This document shows positions 35,402-45,170 of a stretch of DNA of 64,000 nt, piece after piece. Positions within the stretch are counted from its first letter, which is position 1; each line of letters opens with the position of its first letter. The stretch is from an uncultured Bacilli bacterium. GTDB taxonomy: Bacteria > Bacillota_I > Bacilli_A > RF39 > UBA660. The notes beneath the pieces are model-generated. The model worked only from the letters and a program-made list of their open reading frames with translations, did no database searches and was not told the DNA's origin. The stretch lies in contig CAKOKD010000002.1 in assembly GCA_934090935.1 (NCBI GenBank), positions 124,001 through 188,000 on the forward strand, given 5' to 3'. The position numbers were made by a program, and so were the translations under genes.

Positions 35402-35419
35402 ACAACTACTTTCTTTTTT
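35393..35419 (+). terminator. Terminator after trmK
   Basis: AGAAAGTA / TACTTTCT overlapping the stop, then T6. Confidence 0.9.
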
Positions 35420-35468
35420 ATGGAGAATTTTAATCTTTTTTGATATAATTTTTCATAGGTGAAGAAAA

Positions 35469-37265
35469 ATGGATATAAATCACATTAGAAACTTTAGTAT
35501 TATTGCTCATATAGATCATGGTAAAAGTACACTTGCTGATCGAATTTTGGAGTTAACGGGGGCTGTATCAAGCCATGATATGAAAGATCAACTTTTAGAT
35601 AGTATGGATCTTGAGCGTGAAAGAGGTATTACAATCAAACTTAACGCGGTTGAACTTAAGTATAACTATGAAGGCGAAGAATACATATTACACTTAATTG
35701 ATACTCCAGGACACGTCGATTTTTCATATGAAGTCTCACGTAGTTTAGCTGCATGTGAAGGAGCTATTTTGATAGTTGATGCTGCTCAAGGAATAGAAGC
35801 TCAAACTCTTGCCAATCTTTATCTTGCGATGAATAATGATTTAACTATTATTCCTGTAATAAATAAGATAGATTTACCTAATGCCGATGTCGAAAAAGTT
35901 ACAGACGAACTTGTTAATGTTTTAGGTTTTAATCGTGATGAAATTCTTTTATGTAGTGGTAAGACAGGAGTTGGAGTTAAAGAACTACTTGATGCTATAG
36001 TTAAACGTATTCCTGCTCCAAAAGAACCAGTTGATCACGAAACTAAAGCGATGATTTTCGATTCTTACTTTGATCCATATCGAGGCGTTATTGCATCCGT
36101 TCGCGTATTTGATGGAAAAATAAAAAAAAGTGATACTATAAAAATGATGTCAACCGGAGCGACTTATGAAGTTGTGGAACTTGGTGTATCAACTCCTAAA
36201 ACCAAAGAACTTTCTGAATTAGTAAGCGGTCAAGTAGGTTGGATTAATGCGAGTATTAAAACTATCGATACTGTTAAAGTTGGTGATACAATTACAACTT
36301 TGTCTCATGAAGCAAAAACACCACTTCCAGGATATCAACCAATGAAACCAATGGTTTATTCAGGGCTTTTTCCAATCGAACCAAACAAGTTTGAACCATT
36401 AAAAGAGGCTTTAGAAAAGCTAAAACTAAATGACGCATCTTTAGAATTTGAACCAGAGACATCTGAAGCTTTAGGATTTGGTTTCCGTTGTGGTTTTTTA
36501 GGACTTCTTCATATGGAAATAATCGAAGAACGTATTGAAAGAGAATTTGGAATAGATATTATTACAACATCTCCATCAGTTATCTATGAAGTAAAATTAA
36601 CTAATGGTGAGGTTGTCTCAATTGATTCTCCATCAAAAATGCCAGAGCGAGTTAAAATAGCTGAAATTAGAGAACCTTATATTGAAACTAATATCTTTGT
36701 TCCAAGCGAATATATCGGAGCTATTATGGAATTATGTCAAGATAAAAGAGGTATATATAAATCAATGGACTATATAAACGATACTCGTGTAAACATTCAT
36801 TATGAGATACCTTTATCAGAGATTGTATATGATTTCTATGATAGATTAAAATCTACTACTAAAGGTTATGCATCTTTTGATTATGAAATTATAGGATATA
36901 AAGCAAGTGATCTAGTAAAGATGGATATTTTAATCAATGGGGAAATAGTCGATGCTTTATCCCTAATTGTTCATAAAGACTTTGCTTATACAAGAGGTAG
37001 AAAAATTGTTGAGAACTTAAAAGCAATAATACCACGTCAATTGTTTCAAGTTCCAATTCAAGCAAGCGTTGGTTCAAAAGTAATTGCTCGTGAAAATATC
37101 AGTCAAATGAAGAAGAATGTTTTAGCAAAATGTTATGGTGGAGATGTTTCCCGTAAGAGAAAACTTCTAGAAAAGCAAAAAGAAGGTAAGAAGAGAATGA
37201 AGATGGTTGGAAATGTAGAAATACCACCAGAAGCCTTCTTAAGTGTTTTAAAAACTGAAAAATAG
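35469..37265 (+). CDS. lepA: Elongation factor 4 (LepA)
   Basis: 598-aa translational GTPase that back-translocates stalled ribosomes. G1 AHIDHGKSTLADR, G2 RGITIK, G3 DTPGH, G4 NKIDLP; C-terminal LepA-specific domain ends MKMVGNVEIPPEAFLSVLK. Length is exactly typical (about 600). An extended -10 TGATATAAT lies just upstream. In Bacillus lepA is followed by hemW; here one Myb-repeat gene lies between them. Confidence 0.98.
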   Translation: MDINHIRNFSIIAHIDHGKSTLADRILELTGAVSSHDMKDQLLDSMDLERERGITIKLNAVELKYNYEGEEYILHLIDTPGHVDFSYEVSRSLAACEGAILIVDAAQGIEAQTLANLYLAMNNDLTIIPVINKIDLPNADVEKVTDELVNVLGFNRDEILLCSGKTGVGVKELLDAIVKRIPAPKEPVDHETKAMIFDSYFDPYRGVIASVRVFDGKIKKSDTIKMMSTGATYEVVELGVSTPKTKELSELVSGQVGWINASIKTIDTVKVGDTITTLSHEAKTPLPGYQPMKPMVYSGLFPIEPNKFEPLKEALEKLKLNDASLEFEPETSEALGFGFRCGFLGLLHMEIIEERIEREFGIDIITTSPSVIYEVKLTNGEVVSIDSPSKMPERVKIAEIREPYIETNIFVPSEYIGAIMELCQDKRGIYKSMDYINDTRVNIHYEIPLSEIVYDFYDRLKSTTKGYASFDYEIIGYKASDLVKMDILINGEIVDALSLIVHKDFAYTRGRKIVENLKAIIPRQLFQVPIQASVGSKVIARENISQMKKNVLAKCYGGDVSRKRKLLEKQKEGKKRMKMVGNVEIPPEAFLSVLKTEK

Positions 37266-37291
37266 CATTATCAAATTTTTAGGAGATTTTT

Positions 37292-38368
37292 ATGAACGGA
37301 CAAAAAAGAGAATTCACTCAAGAAGAAATTCTATATATAGTTAATAATTGGGGAAAAGAATCAGCTCATAGTATGAAGAAAAAGTTTAATTGCTCTTGGG
37401 AAGCAGTGTGTAGAGTTGCAAAAGAAAATGGCTTAGAGTTACCAAAATCTAACAATTGGACCAAAGAAGAGGTTCAAACTTTAAAAGACTTATCTGGAAA
37501 ATATCATTATGAAATAATTGCTGAAAAGATGAAAAAAAGTCCAAATGCAGTATATTTAAAAGCAAGAAAGCTCGGTATAACTTTAATACAACACCGAAGA
37601 GAATGGACAAAACAAGAAGAACAAGATTTAAGAGAATTATGGGGAACTATGAAAATAGAGAAAATCGCTGAAAATATGCAAAGAACAACTTTTTCTCTAA
37701 AAGTAAAAGCTGTAAGAATAGGTTTAGGACCAATGATAAAAAATAATGCTGAATTAATAATGGTATCTGACATAGTTGACCTTTTAAATGTTAGCCCTGA
37801 TAGGATAACGACAACCTGGGTAAACTTAGGATTAAAGTTAAAAAAGAAAAAGTTAACTAATAACACCAGTTATTATTACGTTATTTGGGAAGATTTAATT
37901 AAATTTCTAGAAGATAATCAAAATGAATGGGATTCTAGAAATGTAGAAATGTATACGCTAGGTTCAGAGTCAGGGTGGTTAGCTGAAAAAAGAAAACGAG
38001 ATGCCCTTGAAAATCCGTTATGGTATCGTTTATGGACAGATGAAGATATAGCTAAAGCCGAATATTTACTTCTTTTAGGAAAAGATTATTCAGAAATTGC
38101 CGAAATATTGGATCGTACAGAAGGAGCAGTTGCTGAAACTTTAAGAGACAACGGACATATCTATGAATTAGCAAGATTTTGGAAGGGAAAAGAAATAAAA
38201 TTTTTACGTGAAAATTATGAAAAAATGACTTATTCGGAAATTGCTAAGGAACTTGATAGGAGCACTAAAGCAGTAGCTCATAAAGCAGCAGAATTAGGAT
38301 ATCAAAGAAAAATATTAAAATTAAGTAAAAATTCGAATGATTTTATAGAAGGTAACACACAAGAATAA
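37292..38368 (+). CDS. Multi-repeat Myb/SANT-like DNA-binding protein
   Basis: 358-aa protein built from at least five helix-turn-helix units of about 45-55 residues that begin with a W-T-x-E-E/D type helix: residues about 8-48 (FTQEEILYIVNNWGK), 55-98 (WTKEEVQTLKDLSGKYHYEI), 105-148 (WTKQEEQDLRELWGTMKIEK), 246-285 (WTDEDIAKAEYLLLLGKDYS) and 290-335 (WKGKEIKFLRENYEKMTYSE). Each ends in a recognition-like helix such as AVYLKARKLGI or AVAHKAAELGY. A different winged/HTH-like block is at about 155-215. Likely sequence-specific DNA binding; target unknown. It lies between lepA and hemW. Confidence 0.7.
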   Translation: MNGQKREFTQEEILYIVNNWGKESAHSMKKKFNCSWEAVCRVAKENGLELPKSNNWTKEEVQTLKDLSGKYHYEIIAEKMKKSPNAVYLKARKLGITLIQHRREWTKQEEQDLRELWGTMKIEKIAENMQRTTFSLKVKAVRIGLGPMIKNNAELIMVSDIVDLLNVSPDRITTTWVNLGLKLKKKKLTNNTSYYYVIWEDLIKFLEDNQNEWDSRNVEMYTLGSESGWLAEKRKRDALENPLWYRLWTDEDIAKAEYLLLLGKDYSEIAEILDRTEGAVAETLRDNGHIYELARFWKGKEIKFLRENYEKMTYSEIAKELDRSTKAVAHKAAELGYQRKILKLSKNSNDFIEGNTQE

Positions 38369-38390
38369 ATAAAACAATATTCTTGTTTTT
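38360..38390 (+). terminator. Terminator after the Myb-repeat gene
   Basis: CAAGAATA / TATTCTTG, 10-nt loop, then T6. Confidence 0.85.
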
Positions 38391-38429
38391 TAGTGCATTT
38401 TATTATAAAATTTTAATATAGGTGATGGT

Positions 38430-39512
38430 ATGGAGTCAGTATATGTACATATTCCTTTTTGTAATCATATATGTTCTTATTGTGATTTTCCAAAAGTGTT
38501 AAAGATAGATACTTTTGTAAATGATTATTTAGAAGCTTTAAGAAAAGAAATAGAAAACAGTTATGACGGAGAAAGAATTAAAACTTTATATATTGGAGGA
38601 GGAACTCCATCAAGCCTTTCTCGAGCAGAAAGGCTTAGGATGTTAAAAACACTAGAAATATTTAATAGAGATCCTGATTGTGAATATACGATTGAGGTGA
38701 ATCCAAAGGATATCGATGATGAATTCTTGGATGATATTATTGAATATGGAGTTAATCGTGTAAGCCTTGGTATTGAGTCATTTGATCCAAACAATTTAAA
38801 CATACTCGAAAGAGAATGCGAATATAATGATATTGAAGAAAAATTAAAAAAAATGAGACTTAGAGGGTTAACAAATATCAACCTTGATTTAATGTATGCA
38901 ATACCCGGAGAAAAATTAAGTGTTTTAAAAAAGGATATAAACAAACTATTAAAGCTTAATCCAACACATATATCAACGTATTCTCTTATTTTAGAGGAAC
39001 ACACTAAGATGAAAATTAATGGAGAAGAATACATTGATGAAGATTTGGATTATAAGATGTATAACATGATATGTAAACGTCTTAAAAACGCTGGATACGT
39101 TCATTATGAAGTCAGTAATTTTGCTAAACCAGGTTATGAATCAAAACATAATTTAAATTATTGGAATAACGGAGAATATTATGGCTTTGGACTTGGTGCG
39201 AGTGGATATAAAGCAGGATTTAGATATACAAACACAAGAAATATTCATGAGTATATAAGCGGTAAATATAGACTCGAAGAAAATCTTTTAACTCATAAAG
39301 ATCAAATGGATAATGAGCTTATGCTTGGGCTTAGAAAATTAGAAGGAATAAATATTAATGAGTTTTTCAATAAATATAACGTTAATATCCAAGATGTGTA
39401 TCCTGTACAAGAACTTATAAATAAAGGAGAACTCATATATAAAGGTGGAAATCTCTTTGTAAATCCAAATATGATTTATGTTATGAATGAGATTTTAGTT
39501 AAACTTATTTGA
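38430..39512 (+). CDS. hemW: HemW (radical SAM heme chaperone, HemN-like)
   Basis: 360-aa radical SAM protein. VYVHIPFCNHICSYCDF gives the CxxxCxxC cluster motif; IGGGTPSSL and EVNPKD, GVNRVSLGIESF follow, and NYWNNGEYYGFGLGASGY (C-terminal HemN_C region). Start and length fit HemW rather than HemN (no extended N-terminus). HemW inserts heme into respiratory proteins; no heme enzymes are in the window, so the role here is open. Position after lepA matches Bacillus. Confidence 0.93.
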   Translation: MESVYVHIPFCNHICSYCDFPKVLKIDTFVNDYLEALRKEIENSYDGERIKTLYIGGGTPSSLSRAERLRMLKTLEIFNRDPDCEYTIEVNPKDIDDEFLDDIIEYGVNRVSLGIESFDPNNLNILERECEYNDIEEKLKKMRLRGLTNINLDLMYAIPGEKLSVLKKDINKLLKLNPTHISTYSLILEEHTKMKINGEEYIDEDLDYKMYNMICKRLKNAGYVHYEVSNFAKPGYESKHNLNYWNNGEYYGFGLGASGYKAGFRYTNTRNIHEYISGKYRLEENLLTHKDQMDNELMLGLRKLEGININEFFNKYNVNIQDVYPVQELINKGELIYKGGNLFVNPNMIYVMNEILVKLI

Positions 39513-39514
39513 TA

Positions 39515-39543
39515 TTGATAAAATAGCATATATTTGCTATAAT
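39515..39543 (+). promoter_or_regulatory. Promoter of the cadherin-like surface protein gene
   Basis: TTGATA (39515-39520), 17-nt spacer ending TTTGC, TATAAT (39538-39543), also an extended -10. Confidence 0.85.
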
Positions 39544-39582
39544 CAAAATACAATAAATAAGAATAGAAAAGTAGGGAAAAAT

Positions 39583-41163
39583 ATGAATAAATTTTTAAAA
39601 AGAATGATTATTGGAGGATTAAGCGTAGGAATATTATTACCTTTATCCGCACACGCTTCTTCCATAGAATTAGCTACCTCTTCAACAGGTATAGCCGAAA
39701 CACGAGTTCCAATAAGCATTAAAAGTGATGAAGAATCTGTAAAAACAGTTACTCTAAGTTGTAGCACAAATGTTGATGCAATCGATTGTAATTTTGAAAT
39801 AAACGGAGTAGGAGTTACATCAAATAAAAGTGGGAAAAGTGTAGTAATAAGTTATCCAAACGATCAAAATGAATCTATGTTTCCAGCAAATGCAACAACT
39901 CAAATAGGAAATATGGTTTTAACTAATTCAAGTGAAGTTAAATATGATAACGTCAATGTTACCATAACATATAAATTCGACGACGGAAGTCAACAAAGTT
40001 TTTCTAAAGTATACATTGTAAACGGGAAAAAACCTAAAAGTGATGATGCTACATTAAAAAGTGTTACTATATCTCAAGGAAGTATGAATCCAACATTTAA
40101 TAAAGACGTTTTTGAATATACTATTTTTGATATAGCAGATACAATCAACTCAATCAAATTTTCAGCGGAATGTAATGATGGAGCTTGCGACATCTCATAT
40201 GAAGGAGGAAAAAGCAGAAGTTCATCAACTGGAAAATCATCAAGTATTACTTTAAATCAAGGAAATAATGATATCAGAATTACAGTAAAAAGTGAAAGTG
40301 GAAAAACAACAAATGTTTATACTTTTAAAACAATACGTGGAGAAAGTGCCTACAACAGCGCTAATCTTTCAAAACTAAGTGTTGGAATTTATACGATGGA
40401 ACCTGCTTTTGTAGCTAATAACTATGAATATAAAATAACTGTTCCAAATAAAATATCTTCTACTGCAGGTCTAATTGATTTTACAGCAGTTGATGAAAAT
40501 GCTAAAGTAATTGTAGATGAAGTGACAGACTTAAAAGTAGGAGAAAACATTATAAATATAGTTGTTACCAATGTTTTAGGAGACGATGCTAAAACATATA
40601 AACTTATTATTACTAGATTAAGTGATGATGATATAGATGTAACAGCATATCTAAACAATAAAGTAACATTCACGAATGGTGATGGTGCGGAGGTAACTTT
40701 ATCATTCACTGATTTTGAATTACAATATCCTGATGAAGCTAAAAAGATTGAAGATGGAACTTATAAATTTGATGATAATGGTAAAAGAATTCATGATGAA
40801 ATAGTAGAAGACAACAAAAATGATAAGTCAAAAAAGAATAAAATAGTTTTAATTATTATTCTTGTGGTTGTTGGTCTTGCAATCATTGCAATATCTGGAA
40901 TTCTATTGTTTAGAAAGAAAAAACCAAAATTACCAAAAAACAAAAAAGAAATAGAGAATGAACCAGTTCAAGAAGAATTAGAAGAGAACTTAGAAACTTC
41001 TGAGCCTGAAGAAGAAACTATAGACGAAGAAAATGTCGAAGAAGAAATAATTGGTGAACAATTTTCAAAAGATCAAGATGCGACAATCGATATAGACGAG
41101 GCATTAAATGACCTTATGAATACAAAACAATATGATGTGAATAAGGACGAGGATGAATTATAA
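39583..41163 (+). CDS. Secreted, membrane-anchored protein with cadherin-like beta-sandwich domains
   Basis: 526-aa protein. Signal peptide MNKFLKRMIIGGLSVGILLP...AHAS (cleavage near residue 26). The first domain (about 30-145) is cohesin-like in layout (ATSSTGIAETRVPISIKSDE). Two cadherin-like beta-sandwich domains follow (about 150-250 and 255-350: DATLKSVTISQGSMNPTFNK, ANLSKLSVGIYTMEPAF). One TM helix at about 420-442 is followed by a basic stop-transfer and a very acidic cytoplasmic tail (EEE-rich, about 455-526). Related in domain content to the 17116 pilin. Surface exposed; ligand unknown. Confidence 0.8.
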   Translation: MNKFLKRMIIGGLSVGILLPLSAHASSIELATSSTGIAETRVPISIKSDEESVKTVTLSCSTNVDAIDCNFEINGVGVTSNKSGKSVVISYPNDQNESMFPANATTQIGNMVLTNSSEVKYDNVNVTITYKFDDGSQQSFSKVYIVNGKKPKSDDATLKSVTISQGSMNPTFNKDVFEYTIFDIADTINSIKFSAECNDGACDISYEGGKSRSSSTGKSSSITLNQGNNDIRITVKSESGKTTNVYTFKTIRGESAYNSANLSKLSVGIYTMEPAFVANNYEYKITVPNKISSTAGLIDFTAVDENAKVIVDEVTDLKVGENIINIVVTNVLGDDAKTYKLIITRLSDDDIDVTAYLNNKVTFTNGDGAEVTLSFTDFELQYPDEAKKIEDGTYKFDDNGKRIHDEIVEDNKNDKSKKNKIVLIIILVVVGLAIIAISGILLFRKKKPKLPKNKKEIENEPVQEELEENLETSEPEEETIDEENVEEEIIGEQFSKDQDATIDIDEALNDLMNTKQYDVNKDEDEL

Positions 41164-41183
41164 GGTTTCATCCTTTTATTTTT
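41150..41183 (+). terminator. Terminator after the cadherin-like surface gene
   Basis: AGGATGA / TCATCCT with an 11-nt loop spanning the stop codon, then a T-rich run. Confidence 0.8.
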
Positions 41184-41215
41184 GTTTAAATTCACGATAT
41201 TTTTTAGAAAATTTC

Positions 41216-41244
41216 TTGCACTAATGTAAAAAGTGTATTATAAT
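41216..41244 (+). promoter_or_regulatory. Promoter of rpsU
   Basis: TTGCAC (41216-41221), 17-nt spacer, TATAAT (41239-41244). Confidence 0.85.
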
Positions 41245-41272
41245 ACTATTGAAATTGAGAGGAGGGAAGCAA

Positions 41273-41461
41273 ATGACAAAGGTTGATGTTAAAAATGGTG
41301 ATATTAATTCAGCATTAAGAAGATTCAAACTTAAAGTGGCAAAGAGTGGTGTCCCTTCTGAACTTAAAAAACATAAACATTATGACAAACCAGGAGTTAG
41401 AAAACGTGAAGCCAAGAAAGAAATGATCAAAAATTCACGTAAAAGAAATAGAAGAGGATAA
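41273..41461 (+). CDS. rpsU: 30S ribosomal protein S21
   Basis: 62-aa basic protein: VDVKNGDINSALRRFKLKVAKSG, KPGVRKREAKKEM and the Arg/Lys tail KNSRKRNRRG are S21 signatures. ATG 41273 follows the strong RBS GGAGGGAAG; a longer TTG frame covers that RBS and is discarded. A terminator lies between rpsU and yqeY, so expression of yqeY probably depends on partial read-through. The pair rpsU-yqeY is as in Bacillus. Confidence 0.97.
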   Translation: MTKVDVKNGDINSALRRFKLKVAKSGVPSELKKHKHYDKPGVRKREAKKEMIKNSRKRNRRG

Positions 41462-41472
41462 TTCCTCTTTTT
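41452..41472 (+). terminator. Terminator/attenuator between rpsU and yqeY
   Basis: AAGAGGA / TCCTCTT with a TAAT loop overlapping the rpsU stop, then T's. Confidence 0.8.
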
Positions 41473-41492
41473 AATTTAAAGGAGAATGAAAT

Positions 41493-41930
41493 ATGTTTGA
41501 TAAAGTTAAAAGTGATTTACTTGCAAGTATGAAAGAACAAGATAAATTTAAATTAGGAGTTCTTAGAATGCTTAAAAGTGCTCTTCAAATGGAACAAATA
41601 AATGTTGGTCATGATTTAACTGATGAAGAAGCTTTAAATGTTATTAGAAGAGAAGTAAAGAAAAGAAATTCATCAATTCAAGAATATGAAAAATTTGGTA
41701 AAATAGATACAGTTCAAGATTTAAAACATGAAGTTGAAATACTTGAATCTTATTTGCCAGCTATGTTAAGTGATGAAGAGGTCGAAAAGATAATAGATGA
41801 AGTTATAGAGACTTTTGAAAATCCAGATATCAAATCAATGGGGAAAATAATTTCTTTAGTAAAAGAAAAAACAAATGGTAATGCCGATATGGGTAAAGTA
41901 TCAGCAATCGTTAAAGGAAGACTTTCATAA
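41493..41930 (+). CDS. yqeY: GatB/YqeY domain protein
   Basis: 145-aa helical protein. The motifs LGVLRMLKSALQMEQI, ALNVIRREVKKRNSSIQEYEK, LESYLPAMLSDEEVEKII and NADMGKVSAIVKGRL match the YqeY family, which shares the tRNA-binding tail domain of GatB. Thought to act on aminoacyl-tRNA; no experimental function that I can name. RBS AAAGGAGAA. In Bacillus yqfA-B-C-D follow directly; here about 9 kb of other genes intervene before yqfC. Confidence 0.93.
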   Translation: MFDKVKSDLLASMKEQDKFKLGVLRMLKSALQMEQINVGHDLTDEEALNVIRREVKKRNSSIQEYEKFGKIDTVQDLKHEVEILESYLPAMLSDEEVEKIIDEVIETFENPDIKSMGKIISLVKEKTNGNADMGKVSAIVKGRLS

Positions 41931-41940
41931 GTCTTTTTTT
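41918..41940 (+). terminator. Terminator of yqeY
   Basis: AAGACTT / AAGTCTT, TCAT loop, T7; overlaps the stop. Confidence 0.9.
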
Positions 41941-42012
41941 ATTTTAAAAAACATATTCTTTATTGTGCGAAAAAAGTGTATAATAATATTAATTTAGAAA
42001 TTTGGTGAATTT

Positions 42013-45000
42013 ATGTTAGAAATAAAAAATATTACAAAAATTTATAAGACTTATGGTCTTGAACAAAAAGCTTTGGATAAAGTAAGTATAAATTTTAGAA
42101 AATCAGAATTTGTATCTATTTTAGGCCCAAGTGGAAGCGGGAAAACAACTCTTCTTAATATAATAGGAGGACTTGATAAATATACATCAGGAGATTTAAT
42201 TATAAATGGTGTAAGTACTAAAAAGTATAATGATCGTGACTGGGATACATACCGTAATCACAAAGTTGGTTTTGTATTTCAAAGCTATAATTTGATTACT
42301 CATCAAACAGTTTTAAAGAATGTTGAGCTTGCACTTACTTTATCTGGTGTATCTAAAAAAGTTATAAGAGAAAAAGCTATTAAGGCACTTGATGCTGTTG
42401 GTTTATCTAAACATATCAATAAAAAACCTAATCAATTATCCGGTGGTCAAATGCAAAGAGTTGCTATAGCACGAGCACTTGTTAATGACCCAGATATTAT
42501 TTTAGCTGATGAACCAACTGGAGCTCTTGATTCTGATACTTCTGTTCAAATAATGGAATTATTAAAAAATATTTCTAAGGATAAACTTGTTGTTATGGTT
42601 ACTCATAACCCAGAATTAGCCCAAAACTATTCAAGTAGAATTATTAATATTAAAGATGGTAAACTTTTAAGTGATACAAATCCCTATGATTATAAAAAAG
42701 AGGAAAAGGATAACCGAGTATTAAAGAGAACTAAAATGTCTTTCTTTACAGCGTTAACACTTTCCTTTAATAACTTAATGACTAAAAAGGGAAGAACTAT
42801 ACTTGTGTCCATTGCTGGTTCAATTGGTATAATCGGTATTGCTCTAATTCTAGCTGTATCTACCGGATTTCAAAATTATGTTGATTCTATACAGGAAGAT
42901 ACTTTAACTTCATATCCACTTACTATTATGCAAGAATCATCCGATATTACAAGTATTCTTTTGTCGATGAGAAGTGGTGAAAAAAGTAGTGAGTCAACTG
43001 ACGAAGTAACTGAAGAACAATATATAACAAATATGTTATCAAGTGTAAGCACAAACGATTTAAAAAGTTTTAAAGCCTATTTAGAAAAAAATATGAACGA
43101 AATAAAAGATGATGTTGCCAATATTCAATATTCTTACAGTGTCGATCCTAATATTTATACAATTGATGCAACTAAAAAACTTTCTAAAGTGAACCCTAGT
43201 AATTTATTTACATCCATGATGGGCGGGAATGCATTAATATCATCATATTCATCTATGGCAAGTGTTTATTCTAGTATGGTGGATGATATAAGTGAGGTAA
43301 CCAAAGATTATGATGTCCTTGCAGGACACTGGCCAACAGCGTATGATGAGATGGTAATCGTTTTATCAGAGAAGAACACTATATCTGATTTGTTAGTGTA
43401 TTCTTTAGGTTTAAGAGATACAAGCGAATTATCTAAGATGGTTAATTCTATCATGAGTGGAGAAGAAGTTGACATTAAACATGATCCATTAAAGTTTTCT
43501 TATGAAGATTTAATGGGAGTTGATTTAAGATTAGTTCTTCCAACTGATACATATAAATACAATAAAAAATATGATGTGTACGAAGATATGTCTGAAGATG
43601 AAACATTCATGAAAAAAGTATATGAAAAAGCAACAAAATTAAAAATAGTTGGTGTTGTAAGCGCAAAAGAAGGAGTAACATCTACGTCTCTTAATCCAGG
43701 AGTTGTTTATACCAATGCTTTAATAGATTACATTATCAATCAGACTAAGGACACTGACATTGTAAAAAAACAATTAAAAAATTCAGAAATTGATGTTTTT
43801 TCTGGAAACCGTTTTGATAAAGAAAACAATAAATATGATTTTTCATTTGAAGATTTAGTTAAAGTAGATGAAGAAAAATTAAAAAATGCTTTTGGTGGTA
43901 AAATTGATTCATCAGCAATTGAAAATAAAACTAAAAAAGCTATAAGTGAAATAGAAAGCTCTATAAGTGTTGATACAACTCCAGCAAAAACTTTATTTGA
44001 AAGTAATTTAAAAACATTTATGAACGATGCTTTAAGTGTAGATTTCCAAGAGGATAAGATAGATGAACTAGTAATTAGTTACTTTAATAAAGATGATGTG
44101 GTATCTAAACTAAAGAATATGGAAAAAACATATTTAATACCAGTAGATACTTTAAAAAGCTCTTATAGTGCTTTAATAAAAGGTTTATTGAATGCATATT
44201 CTAGCGCATATAAAGTATATTTAAGCGGAGTAGGTAAAACATATGATGGCAAAGTATTGATAATAAGTGATCTAAAAAATACCGTTATATCTTCTTATCT
44301 TGAAAGTGCATTAATCAAAGAAACTGAAGAAAAACTTGCGAGTCTCATGACCGAAGCTAAAGTTAAAAGTGAAGTACTAACTAAAGTCGGAAATCTAACA
44401 AACGATTTAGCTAACAGCTTTGCATCCTCATTTAATATTGATGCAAGCAAAATCGCATCCGCTTTTACACTTAATTTCAGTGAAGATGAACTTACTCGTG
44501 TTGTAAGTGCCATGATGAGTAAAACCGAAACTACTCAAAAAACAAATTTAATAAAATTGGGTTACCAAGACAAGGAAGAACCAACATATATATCTTTTTA
44601 CTTCAACAGTTTTGATGGAAAAGAACATTTCTTATCATTTATAGATGAATATAACAAAAAGAGTGATGAAGATAAAAAAATAAATTATTCAGATACAACA
44701 GGTATTCTTATGTCTTCAGTAAAAACTATTGTTAATGCAGTAAGTTATGTATTGATAGCGTTTGTTTCTATTTCTCTTGTTGTATCAAGCATTATGATAG
44801 GAGTAATAACTTACATTTCTGTTTATGAAAGAACAAAAGAGATTGGTATATTAAGAGCTATTGGAGCATCTAAAGGAAATATATCTTCAATATTCAATGC
44901 TGAAACATTTATTATCGGGCTTTTGTCAGGTCTTTTTGGAATAGGTATATCCTATGCATTTATTCCAATAATAAACTCTGTCATTCATCATTTCACTGGT

Positions 45001-45144
45001 AATATTCCACTTTCAGCAGCATTAAAAATAAATCATGCGCTTATATTGGTTGCTTTATCGATTATATTAACTTTAATCGGAGGACTTATTCCAGCAAAAT
45101 CAGCATCTAAAAAAGATCCAGTAGAAGCTTTAAGAAGCGAATAA
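42013..45144 (+). CDS. MacB-type ABC transporter, ATPase fused to FtsX-like permease
   Basis: 1043-aa fusion. ATPase domain about 1-225: Walker A GPSGSGKTT, Q-loop FQSYNL, signature LSGGQMQRVAIARAL, Walker B IILADEPTGALDS, switch His in VTHNP. Then TM1 (about 262-285), a long extracytoplasmic domain (about 290-895), and three C-terminal TM helices with the FtsX motif SVYERTKEIGILRAIGASK. Full-length MacB proteins are about 650 aa; this one has an enlarged external domain. Such Gram-positive systems export peptides or lipoprotein-like substrates. No separate adaptor is seen. Its last 394 bp are repeated at 45971. Confidence 0.88.
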   Translation: MLEIKNITKIYKTYGLEQKALDKVSINFRKSEFVSILGPSGSGKTTLLNIIGGLDKYTSGDLIINGVSTKKYNDRDWDTYRNHKVGFVFQSYNLITHQTVLKNVELALTLSGVSKKVIREKAIKALDAVGLSKHINKKPNQLSGGQMQRVAIARALVNDPDIILADEPTGALDSDTSVQIMELLKNISKDKLVVMVTHNPELAQNYSSRIINIKDGKLLSDTNPYDYKKEEKDNRVLKRTKMSFFTALTLSFNNLMTKKGRTILVSIAGSIGIIGIALILAVSTGFQNYVDSIQEDTLTSYPLTIMQESSDITSILLSMRSGEKSSESTDEVTEEQYITNMLSSVSTNDLKSFKAYLEKNMNEIKDDVANIQYSYSVDPNIYTIDATKKLSKVNPSNLFTSMMGGNALISSYSSMASVYSSMVDDISEVTKDYDVLAGHWPTAYDEMVIVLSEKNTISDLLVYSLGLRDTSELSKMVNSIMSGEEVDIKHDPLKFSYEDLMGVDLRLVLPTDTYKYNKKYDVYEDMSEDETFMKKVYEKATKLKIVGVVSAKEGVTSTSLNPGVVYTNALIDYIINQTKDTDIVKKQLKNSEIDVFSGNRFDKENNKYDFSFEDLVKVDEEKLKNAFGGKIDSSAIENKTKKAISEIESSISVDTTPAKTLFESNLKTFMNDALSVDFQEDKIDELVISYFNKDDVVSKLKNMEKTYLIPVDTLKSSYSALIKGLLNAYSSAYKVYLSGVGKTYDGKVLIISDLKNTVISSYLESALIKETEEKLASLMTEAKVKSEVLTKVGNLTNDLANSFASSFNIDASKIASAFTLNFSEDELTRVVSAMMSKTETTQKTNLIKLGYQDKEEPTYISFYFNSFDGKEHFLSFIDEYNKKSDEDKKINYSDTTGILMSSVKTIVNAVSYVLIAFVSISLVVSSIMIGVITYISVYERTKEIGILRAIGASKGNISSIFNAETFIIGLLSGLFGIGISYAFIPIINSVIHHFTGNIPLSAALKINHALILVALSIILTLIGGLIPAKSASKKDPVEALRSE
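44751..45144 (+). repeat. 394-bp direct repeat, copy A (3' end of the exporter gene)
   Basis: Matches 45971-46364 with 14 substitutions: 13 synonymous, plus TAA versus TAG at the stop. The repeat boundaries are abrupt on both sides. Confidence 0.95.
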
Positions 45145-45170
45145 AAAACATTATTTATAAGGAGAAAGTT

